This document shows positions 47,531 to 60,000 of a stretch of DNA of 64,000 nt, in pieces. The notes under the pieces were generated by a model. That model did not search any database. It had not been told where the DNA came from and saw only the letters and a program-made list of their open reading frames with translations. The stretch spans positions 24,417,010-24,481,009 of the forward strand of contig CP137684.1 of assembly GCA_037976565.1 (NCBI GenBank), read 5' to 3'. Position 1 is the stretch's first letter. The number at the start of each line of letters is the position of its first letter. The position numbers and the translations under genes are program-made. This stretch comes from Mesocentrotus franciscanus (taxonomy: Eukaryota; Echinodermata; Echinoidea; Camarodonta; Strongylocentrotidae).

Positions 47531-48313
47531 AGTAGGAGACCAGCCTGTAGGTCCCGTGACCAAACTCTGGGAACAAAGGTTTGAAAGTGTTTTGGTGTTT
47601 CTTGATGACTACTGAACAATTTTGACTTGGGCTGCCCCCTTGAAAATATCAGGCATTTCCGGGAGGGGTCAACAAAGGTCAAACAGGGTTCAAAATTTAA
47701 ATATATTCCAATCGTGTCGATATGCATATCAAATTACTCGTCTAGTCATGAGAATTAAAAGAATGTATAGTGTGATATACCTCCGACCTTTAATGAGGGC
47801 GCTAGATTCAAAAACATTGAAAGGTCAACGCACTTTTGAATGGTGGTCAAATTCACCAACATAGTTTACATTGTCCGATTTGAATGTTTTTAGTGTCCAA
47901 TAACATGTTCTCTGGCATGGCAAATTAAAATATACAACTTTCAAAAGTAAAAAAGCCTACATTGACCATGAACATTTAAACTGGCTGCCAAAAGGGCTAC
48001 TGAGATACTTGAATCAGGATCCTCAGCCAACAATAACACAGTTATTTTGAAACACATTATCCAATGATGCTCATCATGCTTTATTGTACAGTTTATCATC
48101 CTACTCAGTGTCATATCCATCAGAATCATATAGTCAAAATCATTGTTACAATCACTAGTTTATATATCTGTGTCAGAGTCTTTAGTGCAGTTTGTTCTGG
48201 CATCACTTAAAAGTTGATATAGTGCTGGCTGTGAATACCTTATTGGCAAACATTTGCCCTCTCTCAAGCTCCAACCATGCTGAAGGGGAGATGATGGAGC
48301 ATCTGAATTCATA
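47531..48313. other. No gene recognised
   Basis: Non-coding DNA without a repeated module or conserved protein signal. Short open frames on both strands overlap and show no domain. Confidence 0.5.
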
Positions 48314-48540
48314 GGCCTGAATTCACAAAGGAGGTTTAACTATAACCCATGGTTTAAACCCTCATTTACATAACCGATGGTTTAAAATTAGCGCAAATTA
48401 AGCGTACCTTGCCTTGCGCGCGTCTAATATTGGACCTCTGACTTGTGTCGCGCTTATTTTGCGCTTATTTTAAACCACGGGTTATGTAAATGAGGGTTTA
48501 AACCATGGGTTAAATGTTAACCTCCTTTGTGAATTCGGGC
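48314..48540. mobile_element. Foldback MITE, GAATTCACAAAGGAGG arms
   Basis: Arms of about 100 bp: left ggcctgaattcacaaaggag, cccatggtttaaaccctcat; right atgagggtttaaaccatggg, cctcctttgtgaattcgggc. TA flanks both ends (48312-48313, 48541-48542), fitting a Tc1/mariner-type target. Almost completely self-complementary. Confidence 0.78.
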
Positions 48541-48559
48541 TATAAAGTTTAACATGGTG

Positions 48560-49200
48560 AATGCCTGATAGCAGGCCTGTGTTACCTTTAAATTAGGTGA
48601 ATCTGTACCGTGGGGAATCCTGAGAGTCAATTTCCTCTTCATCCCCTCCCACTTTTTGGCCCGAGCTTCTGCAAGTGTCTTGCTTGGCTTTTCCTTGTAT
48701 ATGTATTTGATCGTATACTGATCTATCTATTTAATAGTTGGTGATGTCACTGGGAGACATTTCCCAAGCCCTCTAAGGAGCTTTCGATCGTGCCTCTTCT
48801 GACTTCATTGCGCTGTCAAAGACCCACGGTTTTCCACGGCCAAATACACTGAAAGTAGCATCTGCACCAGTGTGGATGTGAAATGGGAGAATGATATTGC
48901 CAATATCCTTATCAAGGAGTGTTGCGTACTCAATTATGCTTTTCTTCCTTTTCAGTCCTAGCATACCTTCAACTTGATGTGCAACATTCGATACTAAAAT
49001 CAACACGTCTGTGTCTTCTTCATCAATGACAACGGCTTCTTTTACCCCTGACTTTCAGAGTTGGGAATATAATTATGTACAACAGAATGGTGTCAGCTTC
49101 CATTATGCTGACATTTCAACTCAACTACCTCCCCACCAGTGGACAAATCCCTACATCGTTCCCTCACAGAGTAAATAAATCTGGTATCTGGATGTTGAAG
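48560..49200 (-). pseudogene. Relic of the DTDV/TGCD cargo-type gene family
   Basis: Read from 49200 down: RCRDLSTGGEVVELKCQHNG, then GVKEAVVIDEEDTDVLILVS, RKKSIIEYATLLDKDIGNII, LPFHIHTGADATFSVFGRGK and PWVFDSAMKS. The acidic DTDV site and the H..TGxD..FG.GK motif, here with Ala replacing the usual Cys of TGCD, mark the same broad family as the genes at 14756 and 15780. There is a stop after SKAP (48773) and breaks near 49020-49090. The function of the family is unknown; a PIN-like nuclease fold is my inference. Confidence 0.6.
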
Positions 49201-49202
49201 TA

Positions 49203-49293
49203 ACAGGGTTTGAACCCAGAAATTGCTGCAGATAAATTTTGTTTCCTGGGTCCTTGAACATGTTGCTGAAGTGACTATAAGGGCAGGCACGCT
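49203..49293 (-). repeat. 91-bp segment repeated at 61056-61141
   Basis: 'cagaaattgctgcagataaa' and 'gaacatgttgctgaagtgac' recur in reverse complement at 61056-61141. There the segment stops exactly where the array-bearing element begins (ctgttac/cagaggcgg). Confidence 0.7.
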
Positions 49294-49834
49294 TAGCACG
49301 ACTGATATCTTTGATCATACATAATTTCACAATTGTACTATGTTTGAACTTACCCACCTGGAGAAGTGTCTTAGCTACAATACTACAATACTTGATGTTT
49401 CTTGTCAAATGTATAGTATAACAATTTTTAATACATGTTTTATATGTTTATGGTTTGTATAAGTCATGAGGATATGTTTATTTTAAAGCTAATTAAAAGA
49501 AGGCTTATTACACATGTTTCTCACCTCACCCTTCTTGATACATTCCTCTTACTTGCCCTTCCTTTTTTTTCATTCTATTCTCGTCTTTTGTTGATTCTTG
49601 CTCCTTGTTCCTATTTCTCCCTCATCCCTTCCTCTCTCCGTACTCATTGAACTTTTTATATAGAGTTTTAATATGAATTAAAAAAAAATATACTCTGTCA
49701 TAATTCTAAGACTATTGTACTTTTAACTTGTAAATACATAAACTGATTAATTGTATTCCAATGACAATTCAGTTGTAAGACTTGGACGATGGAATGTTGT
49801 TAATACAACCCTTCTATCTATCTTTCTCTATGAT
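49294..49834. other. No gene recognised
   Basis: Low-complexity T/C-rich patch at 49540-49650; otherwise AT-rich. The open frame at 49435-49650 is low complexity. Confidence 0.4.
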
Positions 49835-50180
49835 TCTCTCGTTTTTCACTTCCTCAAAATTGATTCTTAGTTATTCTGGCTCGTTACACTTTTGCAATAA
49901 CATGCGAAAGCCGGAGTTTTGGATGAGTAAATTAAATTAAAAGTTTCTTTGTTTGAGATCTTGAATAAACTAGGAACTCCCAAAATCATTCATGATGCAC
50001 ACAACTTTAATAATGGACGAATTCTATTTCTGATCACACATTGTTATAAAACCAGTGACCTGAGTAACAACATTTTGAATAGGGGTTCACGCACGCGAAT
50101 ATGAGACTTTTTGCCCGACTGTAGGCGAAGAGCTTGACACGCAACCCAGTCATCCAATCAAATCGAAAAGATCGAACACT
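49835..50180 (-). repeat. Module A, copy 3 (inverted)
   Basis: Reverse complement of module A: 'tgattctctcgtttttcact', 'gctcgttacacttttgcaat', 'tttttgcccgactgtaggcg'. No GGGGCACTTAT array adjoins it. Confidence 0.72.
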
Positions 50181-50796
50181 TTAGAAGGTCAAACACTTTA
50201 GAAGTCCTCAAAGTACAGTCATTTCGTAAAAACAACTACACTAACAACAACAAATAGTACCGGAAGATGCGTTTATTCTTGGTGGTTTATTGATAAGTAG
50301 ATGTATTTGGTGCACACTTAGTTGTTTAAATACGTCAAATTGTAGCCCTAGGCTGTGTGGTAAGATGTATTACCTCTTTGGTGCAGACTTAGTTGTTTAA
50401 TTACATCATATTGTAGCCCTAGGCTGTGTGGTGGCCAAGTAGAAAACAAATTATCTATACAATTGTTCTTTCTATATGGGCTAGGGGTATTTATAAATAC
50501 ATATTTTCAAAGTAACCGTTCTTAAAATTAACAACTAATATCTGAATATTTAAAAATGGATTATGTATTTGTATACATCAGTAACATAGGGGAGGATAGC
50601 TTTTTATTTAATCATCAAATGGGCATTTCATCAAAAGAAGCCGAGGAGTTTTTTTCCTGTTGATTAACAATTTAAGATGCGTCAAAACAAGAAATAGTTT
50701 TTAAGGTTTGCATGAATACAAATTAAATTCACTGTTGCGTTGCCATTAAATGTAAAGATAATTTTTAATTTAATTTATAATCAGTTCGTCACCATC
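50181..50796. other. No gene recognised
   Basis: Includes a ~70-bp direct repeat (gtgcacacttagttgtttaa...gtagccctaggctgtgtggt at 50310 and 50378). Otherwise AT-rich non-coding DNA. Confidence 0.5.
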
Positions 50797-51677
50797 TAAC
50801 TTCCCCTTCTCCTATCCCTTTCTCTATTTCTCTCTCTCTCTCTCTCTCTCTTCTTCTTTCTCTATTTCCACCCCTTTTCTCTTTCTCACTCCCTTCCGCT
50901 CCACTCCCACCTCGTCTCCCCTTCTCCCTCTACCAGTCCCTCCCCTCTCTCCCTTTATCTCTCTCTCACTCCCTCTCTCTCTCCTTCCTTTCCACGTTCT
51001 ACTCTCTCTGTCTCTCCCTCTCCCTATACCTTTCTCTTCCTTTCTCTCCATTCCCTCTATTTTTCTCTCTCTACATCTCTCCTCTCGCTCCTCTTACCTC
51101 TCTACAGTTTTCCCTCGCTCGCTCTCCGCTCTCTTCCTCCCTCTATATCTCCCTCTTCCCTTAATCCCATTCTGTCTCTCCCTCTTCCTCCCTCCGTTTC
51201 CAATTTCACCCTCTTTCTCTCTTTTCCCCTCCCTCCCAATTTTGATCTCTCTCTCTTTTCCCTTTTCTCTCACTCTCTCTGTTTCTTCCTCCCTCCTCCC
51301 TTCCCTCTCCCCTCGCTATCCCTTTCTCTCTCTCTCTCTCTCCCACTCACTCTCTATCTTTCCCCCCTCTTTATATTTTCCCTCCTTTCCCCCTTTCTCT
51401 CTTTCTTTATCTCCCTCTCCCTATCTCTCTCTCTCTCCCTTTCTCTCCACTGCCCCTCTCTCTTTTTATTTTTTTTACCTTTCCCTCCCCTCCTTCCTCT
51501 CCCCTATTTCTCTTTATCTCTTTCTGTCTCTCCCTATCCCTCCTCCTCTCCAATTTCACTTTCATTCTCTCTTTTACCACTTCCTCCCCCATTCTGTATC
51601 TCTCTCTTTCTTTCTCTTCCTCTTTCTCCCTCTCTCTCTCCCTCTCCCTTCCTCCCCCTCTCTGTTTCCTTCTCTAT
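50797..51677. repeat. ~880-bp polypyrimidine tract
   Basis: Almost only C and T on the plus strand, in irregular ct, ccct and ttct units with very few purines. Both the Ser/Pro/Leu frame on plus and the Glu/Arg/Lys frame on minus are repeat translations, not genes. Confidence 0.92.
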
Positions 51678-54124
51678 CCACCCTGTTTTACTGTAAATTA
51701 TCGCATCCATCAGAAAGCGTCAATTTTGCTCAGAGTGGATTTATAAATATAGTTCTATAAGGCGCATGTTGCTATGGTGGGCAAACACACACCAACGAAT
51801 GTGCAAATGTGTCCAACGTGGCCAATCTATATGTACTTTGCGTTCTTGAAAAACACGAATTCGAAAATCAAATGGTTTTGGATGTGTTAATTTGATTGTT
51901 TGCTTATCATAAAGTAGAAGTAACATGCTTTTAAAGTTGATACTTATAGGAAATAAAATCAAATAAAAATAGTTTATTTTATAATTGAATGAGTTATTAA
52001 AGCAATTTATGCAGCTTACATGCCATAAAAGTGTGCAATTTTGTGTTTTATGAAAATCAAATTTCACTAAATTGACTCTATCCTGACCTACGAAATCGCC
52101 TAGGGGAAAGTAGCTATGTGAGTGACGTCAGAGCCGGGATATGCTTCACGCAGCTATAGAGACTAACTGTGATCTACACACAAATGTTCATAGAGTCGAT
52201 GTCAGTTCCACTCTCTCAAAACGATTGAAATATTGCCTGAATGGTCAATATCTGGCATACAGTTGTTCTCTCCCGTCCTGAAACATATCCTAATGTCAAT
52301 ATTCATGTCATTATTGGCATTGAAAAAAAGTGACAATATTCGTAAAATAACTGTTTACAACTCAACTTTTTCACCGGCTTTAGCTTGCCAGCTAGCTGTA
52401 TGTACACGGAGATAGTATGAAAAATCAACCTAGCTGTGTTTCAAAACAAAATTACCTATATAGTAGAATCATGTTCCGAGGTGGAATTTCCTTTGACATA
52501 GCAATGAATAATGTTTCTTCTCCATTTTCATTTGTCGATAACTATAATTACATAGAATAGTGTATTTCTCGCCGTTTTGTTTTGGTTTGGTTTCGTAAGG
52601 GTTTTGTCTATCGCGACTGAAATGCAAGCGTAGTCTATAGTACTGTGTGCGTGCGGTGTGCAGTGCAGTCACGTTTACATGTGTTTTGAAGTGCGCGCAG
52701 GTAATGTAAATCCGCCAGCGATACTAAATTCAATCAGCGATCAGCCGTGTAGGTAATGCGGCTGTCAAGAGCAGCACTACTCGCAGATGAATCGTAACAA
52801 CAGCAGAATCGCCTCGATTTTTCCAGCTAATCTAGCCATGATACGATCAACTAAATGAAATATTCTTTGATTTGTTTGATTTTTATTTTATTCATAATAA
52901 TGATTAAATCAATACTAACTGTTTTTTCAATAGTGGAAGAGGTGAAGTCTCCGACTGATATGTCAAAGTGAAACTACATGGTGGTAAAAATCGCCGGCAC
53001 CCAAATCCTCGCTGTACAACAAAGCCGGGGACACAGCCATAGTTTCACCTTCTTTTTCCCCATTTTTCAACGTTTTTATTTCACAAATAATACATTTCCT
53101 AGAATATCAAGATGGAAATATTAATGAGAAGTAACTTACAAACGACGTTGTATTATAATGTATTCTATAGTAAGGGTAAAATAACACATAAGTTGAAGCT
53201 GTGTTTTCAGCCTTATAATGTTATACATGCATTCTACTAGATACCCGGAAGTGGCACACTAGCCACGCCTCCCTTTTCCTACGTCACAGCTATAGGCCGT
53301 TTCGGATGACAATAGGGCAAATTTGTCCCAGAGAATAGGGTGATTGTTTTCACCCTAATTTTGCTTTTTCGGAAGTGTTATATTGTTTGAATGTCATACA
53401 AGCTCATTGTATGGCTTATAAGCTTTCTGTAGATATGAATATCTTCATATTTAGGGCTCTTCTATGAATATCAACTTTAAACGATACATTCATTACATTA
53501 ATTCATACACGCTTTATTGACCACTTTTGTGATGTATATGGCACGTCAAAATCCACTTGTGCCAGATGCTAGTAAAACTGTAAAAAACCGAAAACGTTAG
53601 GATCACACATGAAAGTAACCTGAAGGAAAACAAACTTTAACCCCGAAACAGGGAGATTGTTTTGTGTAAAATAAATGCCATCATCATAGAGTAAAGGATA
53701 ATTAAGATGTTATCGACGGTGAGGGTAAGAAGGAAATATTTTGTATTCAGATGTAAATGGGTTTGGAATTGTAATGAACAGTGATTTTTGCATATTCCAA
53801 AACTGCAACTGTTTGAAAGCCGAAAACATTCAGTTGGGTCATGTTTCTACAAGAGTCAGAGTATTAAAGAGATTTGGTAACATTGTTCAGATGAGAGAAA
53901 ATGGTACTAATGCTGTGACTTCAATGCTGGCTGTACAATTAAAGGAAATCTGAAAGTTTGAGTGAAAATAAACCATTGATAATAAGACAAATTGGGAAAA
54001 GCTGATCTGATCGATTCCTTAATTCTCCCAACTATACTATTATAATTGAATTAAATTTTAGGTGAATGTAAATTGTCACAAAGCAATGAATTTGCTCTTT
54101 ATAACTGACAGAGATAAATGGGTA
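51678..54124. other. Unassigned, no gene recognised
   Basis: Mixed non-coding DNA. A TGACGTCA word lies near 52122 and a GC-richer patch with 'ctacgtcacagctatagg' near 53280. The open frames at 51741-52067 (-) and 53741-53953 (+) have no domain. Confidence 0.4.
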
Positions 54125-54253
54125 CCTTGCAGGAATTAATTCCTTGAAATGCTAGAGCGCCGTTATGGCAGCACAGCTAAAGCCGGGGTAATAATTTCCA
54201 AATTTGGAAGCGCATAGAGACGTTTAAATGTGATGTGCGCTATACAAAAGCCG

Positions 54254-54294
<41 letters not shown>

Positions 54295-54295
54295 C
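54125..54295 (+). mobile_element. SINE 3' part with (ATT)n tail
   Basis: ttccttgaaatgctagagcg, gcacagctaaagccggggta, gcgctatacaaaagccgatt then (att)n to 54294. Same body as the minus-strand copy at 31296-31516. The tRNA-like head is missing. Confidence 0.65.
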
Positions 54296-55039
54296 ATATA
54301 CCGATCCAAAATGTTAGTGTTGAAAGATTTTTAAATGCCTGTTATATGTATTTTTTCATGGAAAAACGGTTTGGAAAATTCAAAAATTGGCTGGGAGAAT
54401 TTACTGTTCGAAGGTGTTGCAAATTGACGCCTTCAAAGAAAACCATAAATATCTTTGTGGTTTGATAATTTTGTTCAGGATCTTTCGCATGTTAGAGGGT
54501 TAGTACAGTAGGAGGAATATAATAAGTAACATTTCATGCAAAAATTACGCAGTTTATTCATCAACCTTCAGCAATAATACCGGTTCACTTTAAGGGACAC
54601 CTTTCAGGGTGGTAAAGGGTAAAAGGTATGGTCTAATGGGTACAAAAGGTACAACATTAACTGACGTATTTGTAATTTTCCTCTCAGAATGGGCGTCCTT
54701 TTGAATCACAAAAGGGACACCTTTTCACAGCATCTATTCGCGAAATATACAATTATTCACCTCTCTTTGTTACCGTTGCTAATATAAATGCACTGCTTTT
54801 CAATAGGTTCCTCACATTCTACTTAATGTATCATATGAATTGAGTATCATTGGATCATGCTACATATATATATATATATAATATACTTTCTATTTCATAT
54901 GTTTGTCTATATTTTTGGTAAAATGTGCAACAAATAAACTAGAAACTTAAAAAACTTGAGAAGACAGCCCTTGAAAAACTTAATTGTCATTTGAGCTCAT
55001 ATCAAAGAGTCAAATTTAGAGCAATAAAACTTTTTTGTT
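54296..55039. other. No gene recognised
   Basis: AT-rich; (TA)n run at about 54862-54880. Nothing else supported. Confidence 0.5.
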
Positions 55040-58000
55040 ATTCAATTCAATTCAGTTCAATTCATTACAGAACTTTATTTCAGACTCAGCTGCACAAGGT
55101 CCATAAAACATATGTTACATATAGATAGGGAAAAGAGCCGAGTATAAACATGATGAGTATAATAACAGCAAATCGTATAAAGACTAAAGAGTATAACAAA
55201 CTAAACTTTACTACGTATATAAAATGTTACTTTAACATGTAACCTGTATCTGTAAGGGTAATAACAGTATAGCAATCTAACTCTAAGCTGTACCTGTAAC
55301 TGCAAGATTAATATAACTATATGTATAACGAAATGAAGTTGTAACTTAATTGTAACAATCTCTGCTCAACTAACTAGTACAATATACTAATAATAGATAA
55401 CTAGATATTATAACAAGCAACAGGGACTATACTGCAACCATGAAAGGCTGGATAGTCCTTGGTAACACCATGCAAAATATGATCAATTCCCATGTGTCAA
55501 CAGGCTAATAAGCCAAAATTGCCAGAGGCCCGAGGTGTACCTAAGGCACTATACGAGGGGTTCACAAATACCTTTACAATACCATTCTCAGAGAGATCCA
55601 CTCTCTGGATGAACTTATACATGAGATTTCGTAATACAGATGAACAGGCTGGAACATTCAACTCAGCAAACATTTGACTAGCTCTAAAGTATCTAGGTAC
55701 CCTAAGAAGCATTCTCATGGCATCATTATAGGCCACAGTAAGCCTGTACAAACTGCTCTCCTTAAAATTACACCACCGATGCGCAGTGTACAAAGGTGTA
55801 CAGTATGCCCTAAATAATGCCACCTTCACATCCGGAGTATACATATGAAATTTCCTAACGAGCATATTACCCTGAGCATATAATTCGAGACACTGTCGAC
55901 AAAATCTTTATCATCACAAATGTCCTCAGTAAAGAAATGACCAAGATACATGACCTTTGTACAGACATTGAGTTTAGCTCCACATAAATAAAAATCAGGG
56001 AATACCAAAAATTTACGGCGTTCCTTATATCTAAGTATCATAACATGACTCTTTTGTGCATTATATTTGACATCATTATCATATCCATATTAATCAGAAC
56101 AAATATTGAGTAAACTCTGCAACCCAGCAGTTGACGGGCTAATAATAACGAGGTCATCTGCATACACTAAATGATTGACTACCATACCGCCAACTACACA
56201 TACTTTTTTTACAAGCATTCAAATTGTCAGATAGACCATCCATGTACAGGTTAAAGAGAAAGGGAGAAAGAATACCACCCTGTCTAACTCCATTACTGAC
56301 ATGGAATGGTTCAGAGATACTACTTCCCCATCTAGCCATCATAGTTTGATGGGCATACCAAAACACGAGTATCCTAATCAGGTACCAGGAATACCTCTAT
56401 CATCCATTTTCGTAAACAGCTTTTCATGATTTATCCGATCAAAAGCTTTGGAAGCATCAAGAAAACAAAGAAACAAGGAAGAATTTCTGCTACGATAACT
56501 TGAAATAATTTCCTTCAGAGCAAATATACACATGTCAGTGCCATGTTTGGCTTTAAAACCGAACTGGTTATCTCTAGTAAGAATATACATCTCCAACCTA
56601 CCAAGCAATATCTTTTCCAGCACTTTGGACAGGACACTAGCCAATGCTATAGGTATTTAGTTGTCCTTACTAGTAATGCGACCAGCTTTATTTTTAATGA
56701 CTGGCACCAAAACAACGGAAATCATACTATCTGGTAAGATACCATGAATCAAAAAGCCGGAAATGCACTTTGCAAGCAAGGGCATGAGTTTCGGACTTGC
56801 AAACTTTAAATGTTCAGCTGTTATAATATCGAGACCACATGACTTATTGTCGTCTAATTTTCTAATAGCTTCATTTTACCTCCTCAGGAGAGATAATCAT
56901 ATCTACATCAAAGTCAACATTAGTAACATCCTGCACCGTACTATGTACACAATTAAACAAATCCTTATAATGACTACACCACAATAACTTATTTTTCATC
57001 ACCAGAGCTACCTTCAATATTAGTTGGTAGAGGCGCTTTACTATTATTAATACATTTAATTTCTGTCCAAAACTCATAATAACTTTTACCCTGCAATTTA
57101 CGAGCAACAGAGTCCGCCCGCATGACTTTCTCATTATTCTTTATAAAACGAAGAGCATACTTGAATCGTGCATTGGCCCTCTTCTTCAGCTCAAATAACC
57201 GTCCCTGTCTGTTTTTACCAGCTTTAACCCAGAGTAAGTGAGCATCACGAGCAGCAGAGTGGAGCTCTGACACATGCTCATTCCAACCAGGCCTAGTATT
57301 ATAAACTTTGTTTTTACATTGATATAGAGAGTCACTAGCATCACATAAGCATTTCACAATATCATCATATGTATTACATAAATAATTAGCATGGTCATTG
57401 TTCACACAATTGGAATCTCGACATAAAAAACGTCGTCTGCATGCACATTAATTCCCTTAAGCAATAAATCAGTATCACAGCAATAATAATTCCTACGATT
57501 CTTATCAATCTTAGTCCAATCTAGCGTGCCTTTATGTACAGTGTTAGCCCTGCCTGAATCACGTAGGCCAGGCAAATTGTCAACATCAATTGACAAATTA
57601 ATAGGAATATGATCAGTTGTAGCAAATCTATACATAATTTCCATCTTCACTATAGAGGCATTAGCATCTGCTGTACATATACAATGGTCTAACCATGACA
57701 TGGTATGCCATGCTTCACTAACTTAAGTGTAACTATTTGCAGGTTAATAATGCAGACTTGATAACACAAAATTATTATCACAACAAAATTGTCTCAAATG
57801 ATTTCCAAACAAGCAACTATTGTCAGATATATCTGCGTTTCAATCACCTACCACATAAACGCTGGTAGTGTCTAGCTCAGAAATAACCGCCGCAATAAAT
57901 GCTATTTTCTCAAGATAATCACTTTCATTTTCAGGACACGCATAAGGAGTGTATATATTAATGATGACACATTTCTTATGATTAGTTTTGAATGAAATCC

Positions 58001-58325
58001 CTATAGTCCAATCAACATTTAATGTAACTTCACTAATTAAGTATTCATATCTAGTGTGCCAGAGTATTCCAACCCCACCAGGTACACGACTCCGACCAGA
58101 CCATTTCTGAGATCTTTAGTAGATTTACCAATACCATGATATAACGAATGTAAAGAGTTAATTCCATTTAAATCTTGCTTAGCTAACCAAGTTTCTTGAA
58201 GACAGATGAGGTCTACCTCATCCTGAAACAGTTTTTTAATGACCAGACGACGAGATTTCTCTGCATTGCTCTGCCCAAGACGCAGTCCACGACAATTATA
58301 ACGAACACAATTGAACTTGATTTAA
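55040..58325 (-). mobile_element. APE-type LINE with endonuclease and RT, decayed
   Basis: Minus strand. The APE endonuclease is nearly complete (58320-57590): LICLQETWL, GGVGILWH, IINIYTPY, YVVGD-stop-NAD (the Trp of GDWN is TGA), SWLDHC, TTDHIPI. A linker follows (RPGWNEHVSELHSAARDAHL, YYEFWTEIKCINNSKAP). The RT is at 56737-55900: NQFGFKAKHGTDMCIFALKE, FLDASKAFDRINH, NGVRQGGILSPFLFNLYMDG, then YADDLVI near 56160 after a frameshift. The C-terminal part runs to 55497 (PDVKVALFRAYCTPLYT). The 3' end carries aataaagttctgtaatgaat and (TGAAT/TGAACT)n at 55040-55066. Several stops and frameshifts; clade probably CR1/Jockey-like. Confidence 0.85.
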
Positions 58326-58875
58326 AAGGATAACCTATAATAATATAATAATATGGATACAACATTAAAAAGTTGTATTTACAGTTTTCTAGAGATTCTC
58401 ATATCAGTAGTTATCAGAATATGTATTTACGGGCAATTCATATTTGCCGCAAAATTGAAGAAAAAATATCACTTTTAGGGTCAAAATTGTTTTTTGCAAA
58501 TTATCCTCAACCTATTCGATGTGTTGTCGTCTTGTAGACAATTAACATCAATCCACATTCACATCGAGTGAATTCTACGAAAAGTAGCACTTTAATCAAA
58601 CTTGCTGATGATGTTTCTTTCAGTGAATGATATCTAAATTGTTTCTATTTTTTACCGTTTAAGTGTACTTTTGACTGCATTTGATCATAATACATGTTGT
58701 CTTATAGGCATCAGTAATAGTTTGCTCATACTGTCTGTAAACTGGTGAGCACATTTAAAGAAAAGAGGGAAAGGTAGCCGCAATCAAAGCCTGCTGTTAA
58801 GAAGTATGGAACGTTTTTTCATAGAGTGACATATGATCCCTTCTTCCTGATTGGTTGATAATATGAATGCTTCTT
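58326..58875. other. No gene recognised
   Basis: AT-rich spacer between the LINE 5' edge and module B'; no conserved coding or repeated sequence identified. Confidence 0.4.
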
Positions 58876-59490
58876 ATGACTGCAGTTTGTAATCTGATTG
58901 CAAGTTATTGGCTATTTGCACCACAGCCTCATGAAGCACTAAGTCTTTGCGCGTTGTTAATGCATACAGGAGCTACCCAGCTCCCATAGGCAATGCATTT
59001 TGAATATTTTTCGCAATGCCGTTTTACTTGAAAGTATGCAAGAATTTATGACTTTTTAGTCCATGAATTACAAAGACAAGAGAGTGTCATGGTACTTGGT
59101 TTGACTTGCCTTTTCACACATTGCAGGCAGATTTTTTTTGTTTGATTTCTTTGTAAAAATTTTCATTTTTAATTTGCTTATTACAATTGCTGATAGATTT
59201 TTGTATGAATTGAGGACAAAGAGAGATAATCCTTGGAACTCTTTTATTTTGTAGAATGAGTGAGAGGCGCTTGACTGGAGATGCGAAGGTCGAGGGTTTG
59301 AATCCCGACACGGCACTAATATCCTTTGGCAAGATATTAACCTGCACTTGCTACTCTCCACCCAGGTGTTAAATGGGTACCCGGTAGGATGCGACCGTTA
59401 TTGTTGGTCAAACAGTTTTAGAGCGTCAAGTAACGCCTGGCTGGAATGCTCCCCAGGGAGTGGAGATTGTGCACACGGTGTGTGCGGGCA

Positions 59491-59927
59491 GCGGATATTT
59501 TTTTTACACGCTAGCCTGGCCATTTTCGCCGTAATACTCGTAAAAGTGTGCTGGTGGGAAAGCCTACACATAGGCATGCACGCAGTTAGTGTGCGGGTGG
59601 ACCAAAGAGCTATATAGCTCTATATGGGGTGGACTTGTTGCTCGATATAATAGCTGATCGTTCGTTCGTTCGTGTCTCCTTAGATCAAGATTAATGTAAA
59701 GTTCCTAAATTAAATTAAATTAAAATTAAGTTCTTGAATTCCATCGCCCGATGGCTGCGATGACCGTCTGACGTCTCATTTACAAGGGCCAGCTAGGTCT
59801 TCATCTGATGATTGCCATGCATGATGTACATGTGTATATAATGCACCTCGCATGTAGGCTTATATCAGTCGCTTCCATAGTATTTATCACAGAAATGGCC
59901 AGGCTAGCGTGTAAAAAAAATATCCGC
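59491..59927. mobile_element. MITE, 35-bp perfect TIRs, 9-bp duplication
   Basis: Both ends begin GCGGATATTTTTTTTACACG and match perfectly for 35 bp. GTGCGGGCA is duplicated on each side (59482-59490, 59928-59936). The 9-bp duplication and long TIRs fit a Mutator-like (MULE) non-autonomous element. The 437-bp interior has no coding capacity. Confidence 0.88.
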
Positions 59928-60000
59928 GTGCGGGCAAGCCATGAATCCAATGACCGGGGTAATAGTATATCTGTAAAGCGCTTAGAGACATTTGTATTAA

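Noticed and set aside
50824..51760. 172-residue open frame and its minus-strand partner
   Set aside because: Both lie within the polypyrimidine tract; composition explains the lack of stops.
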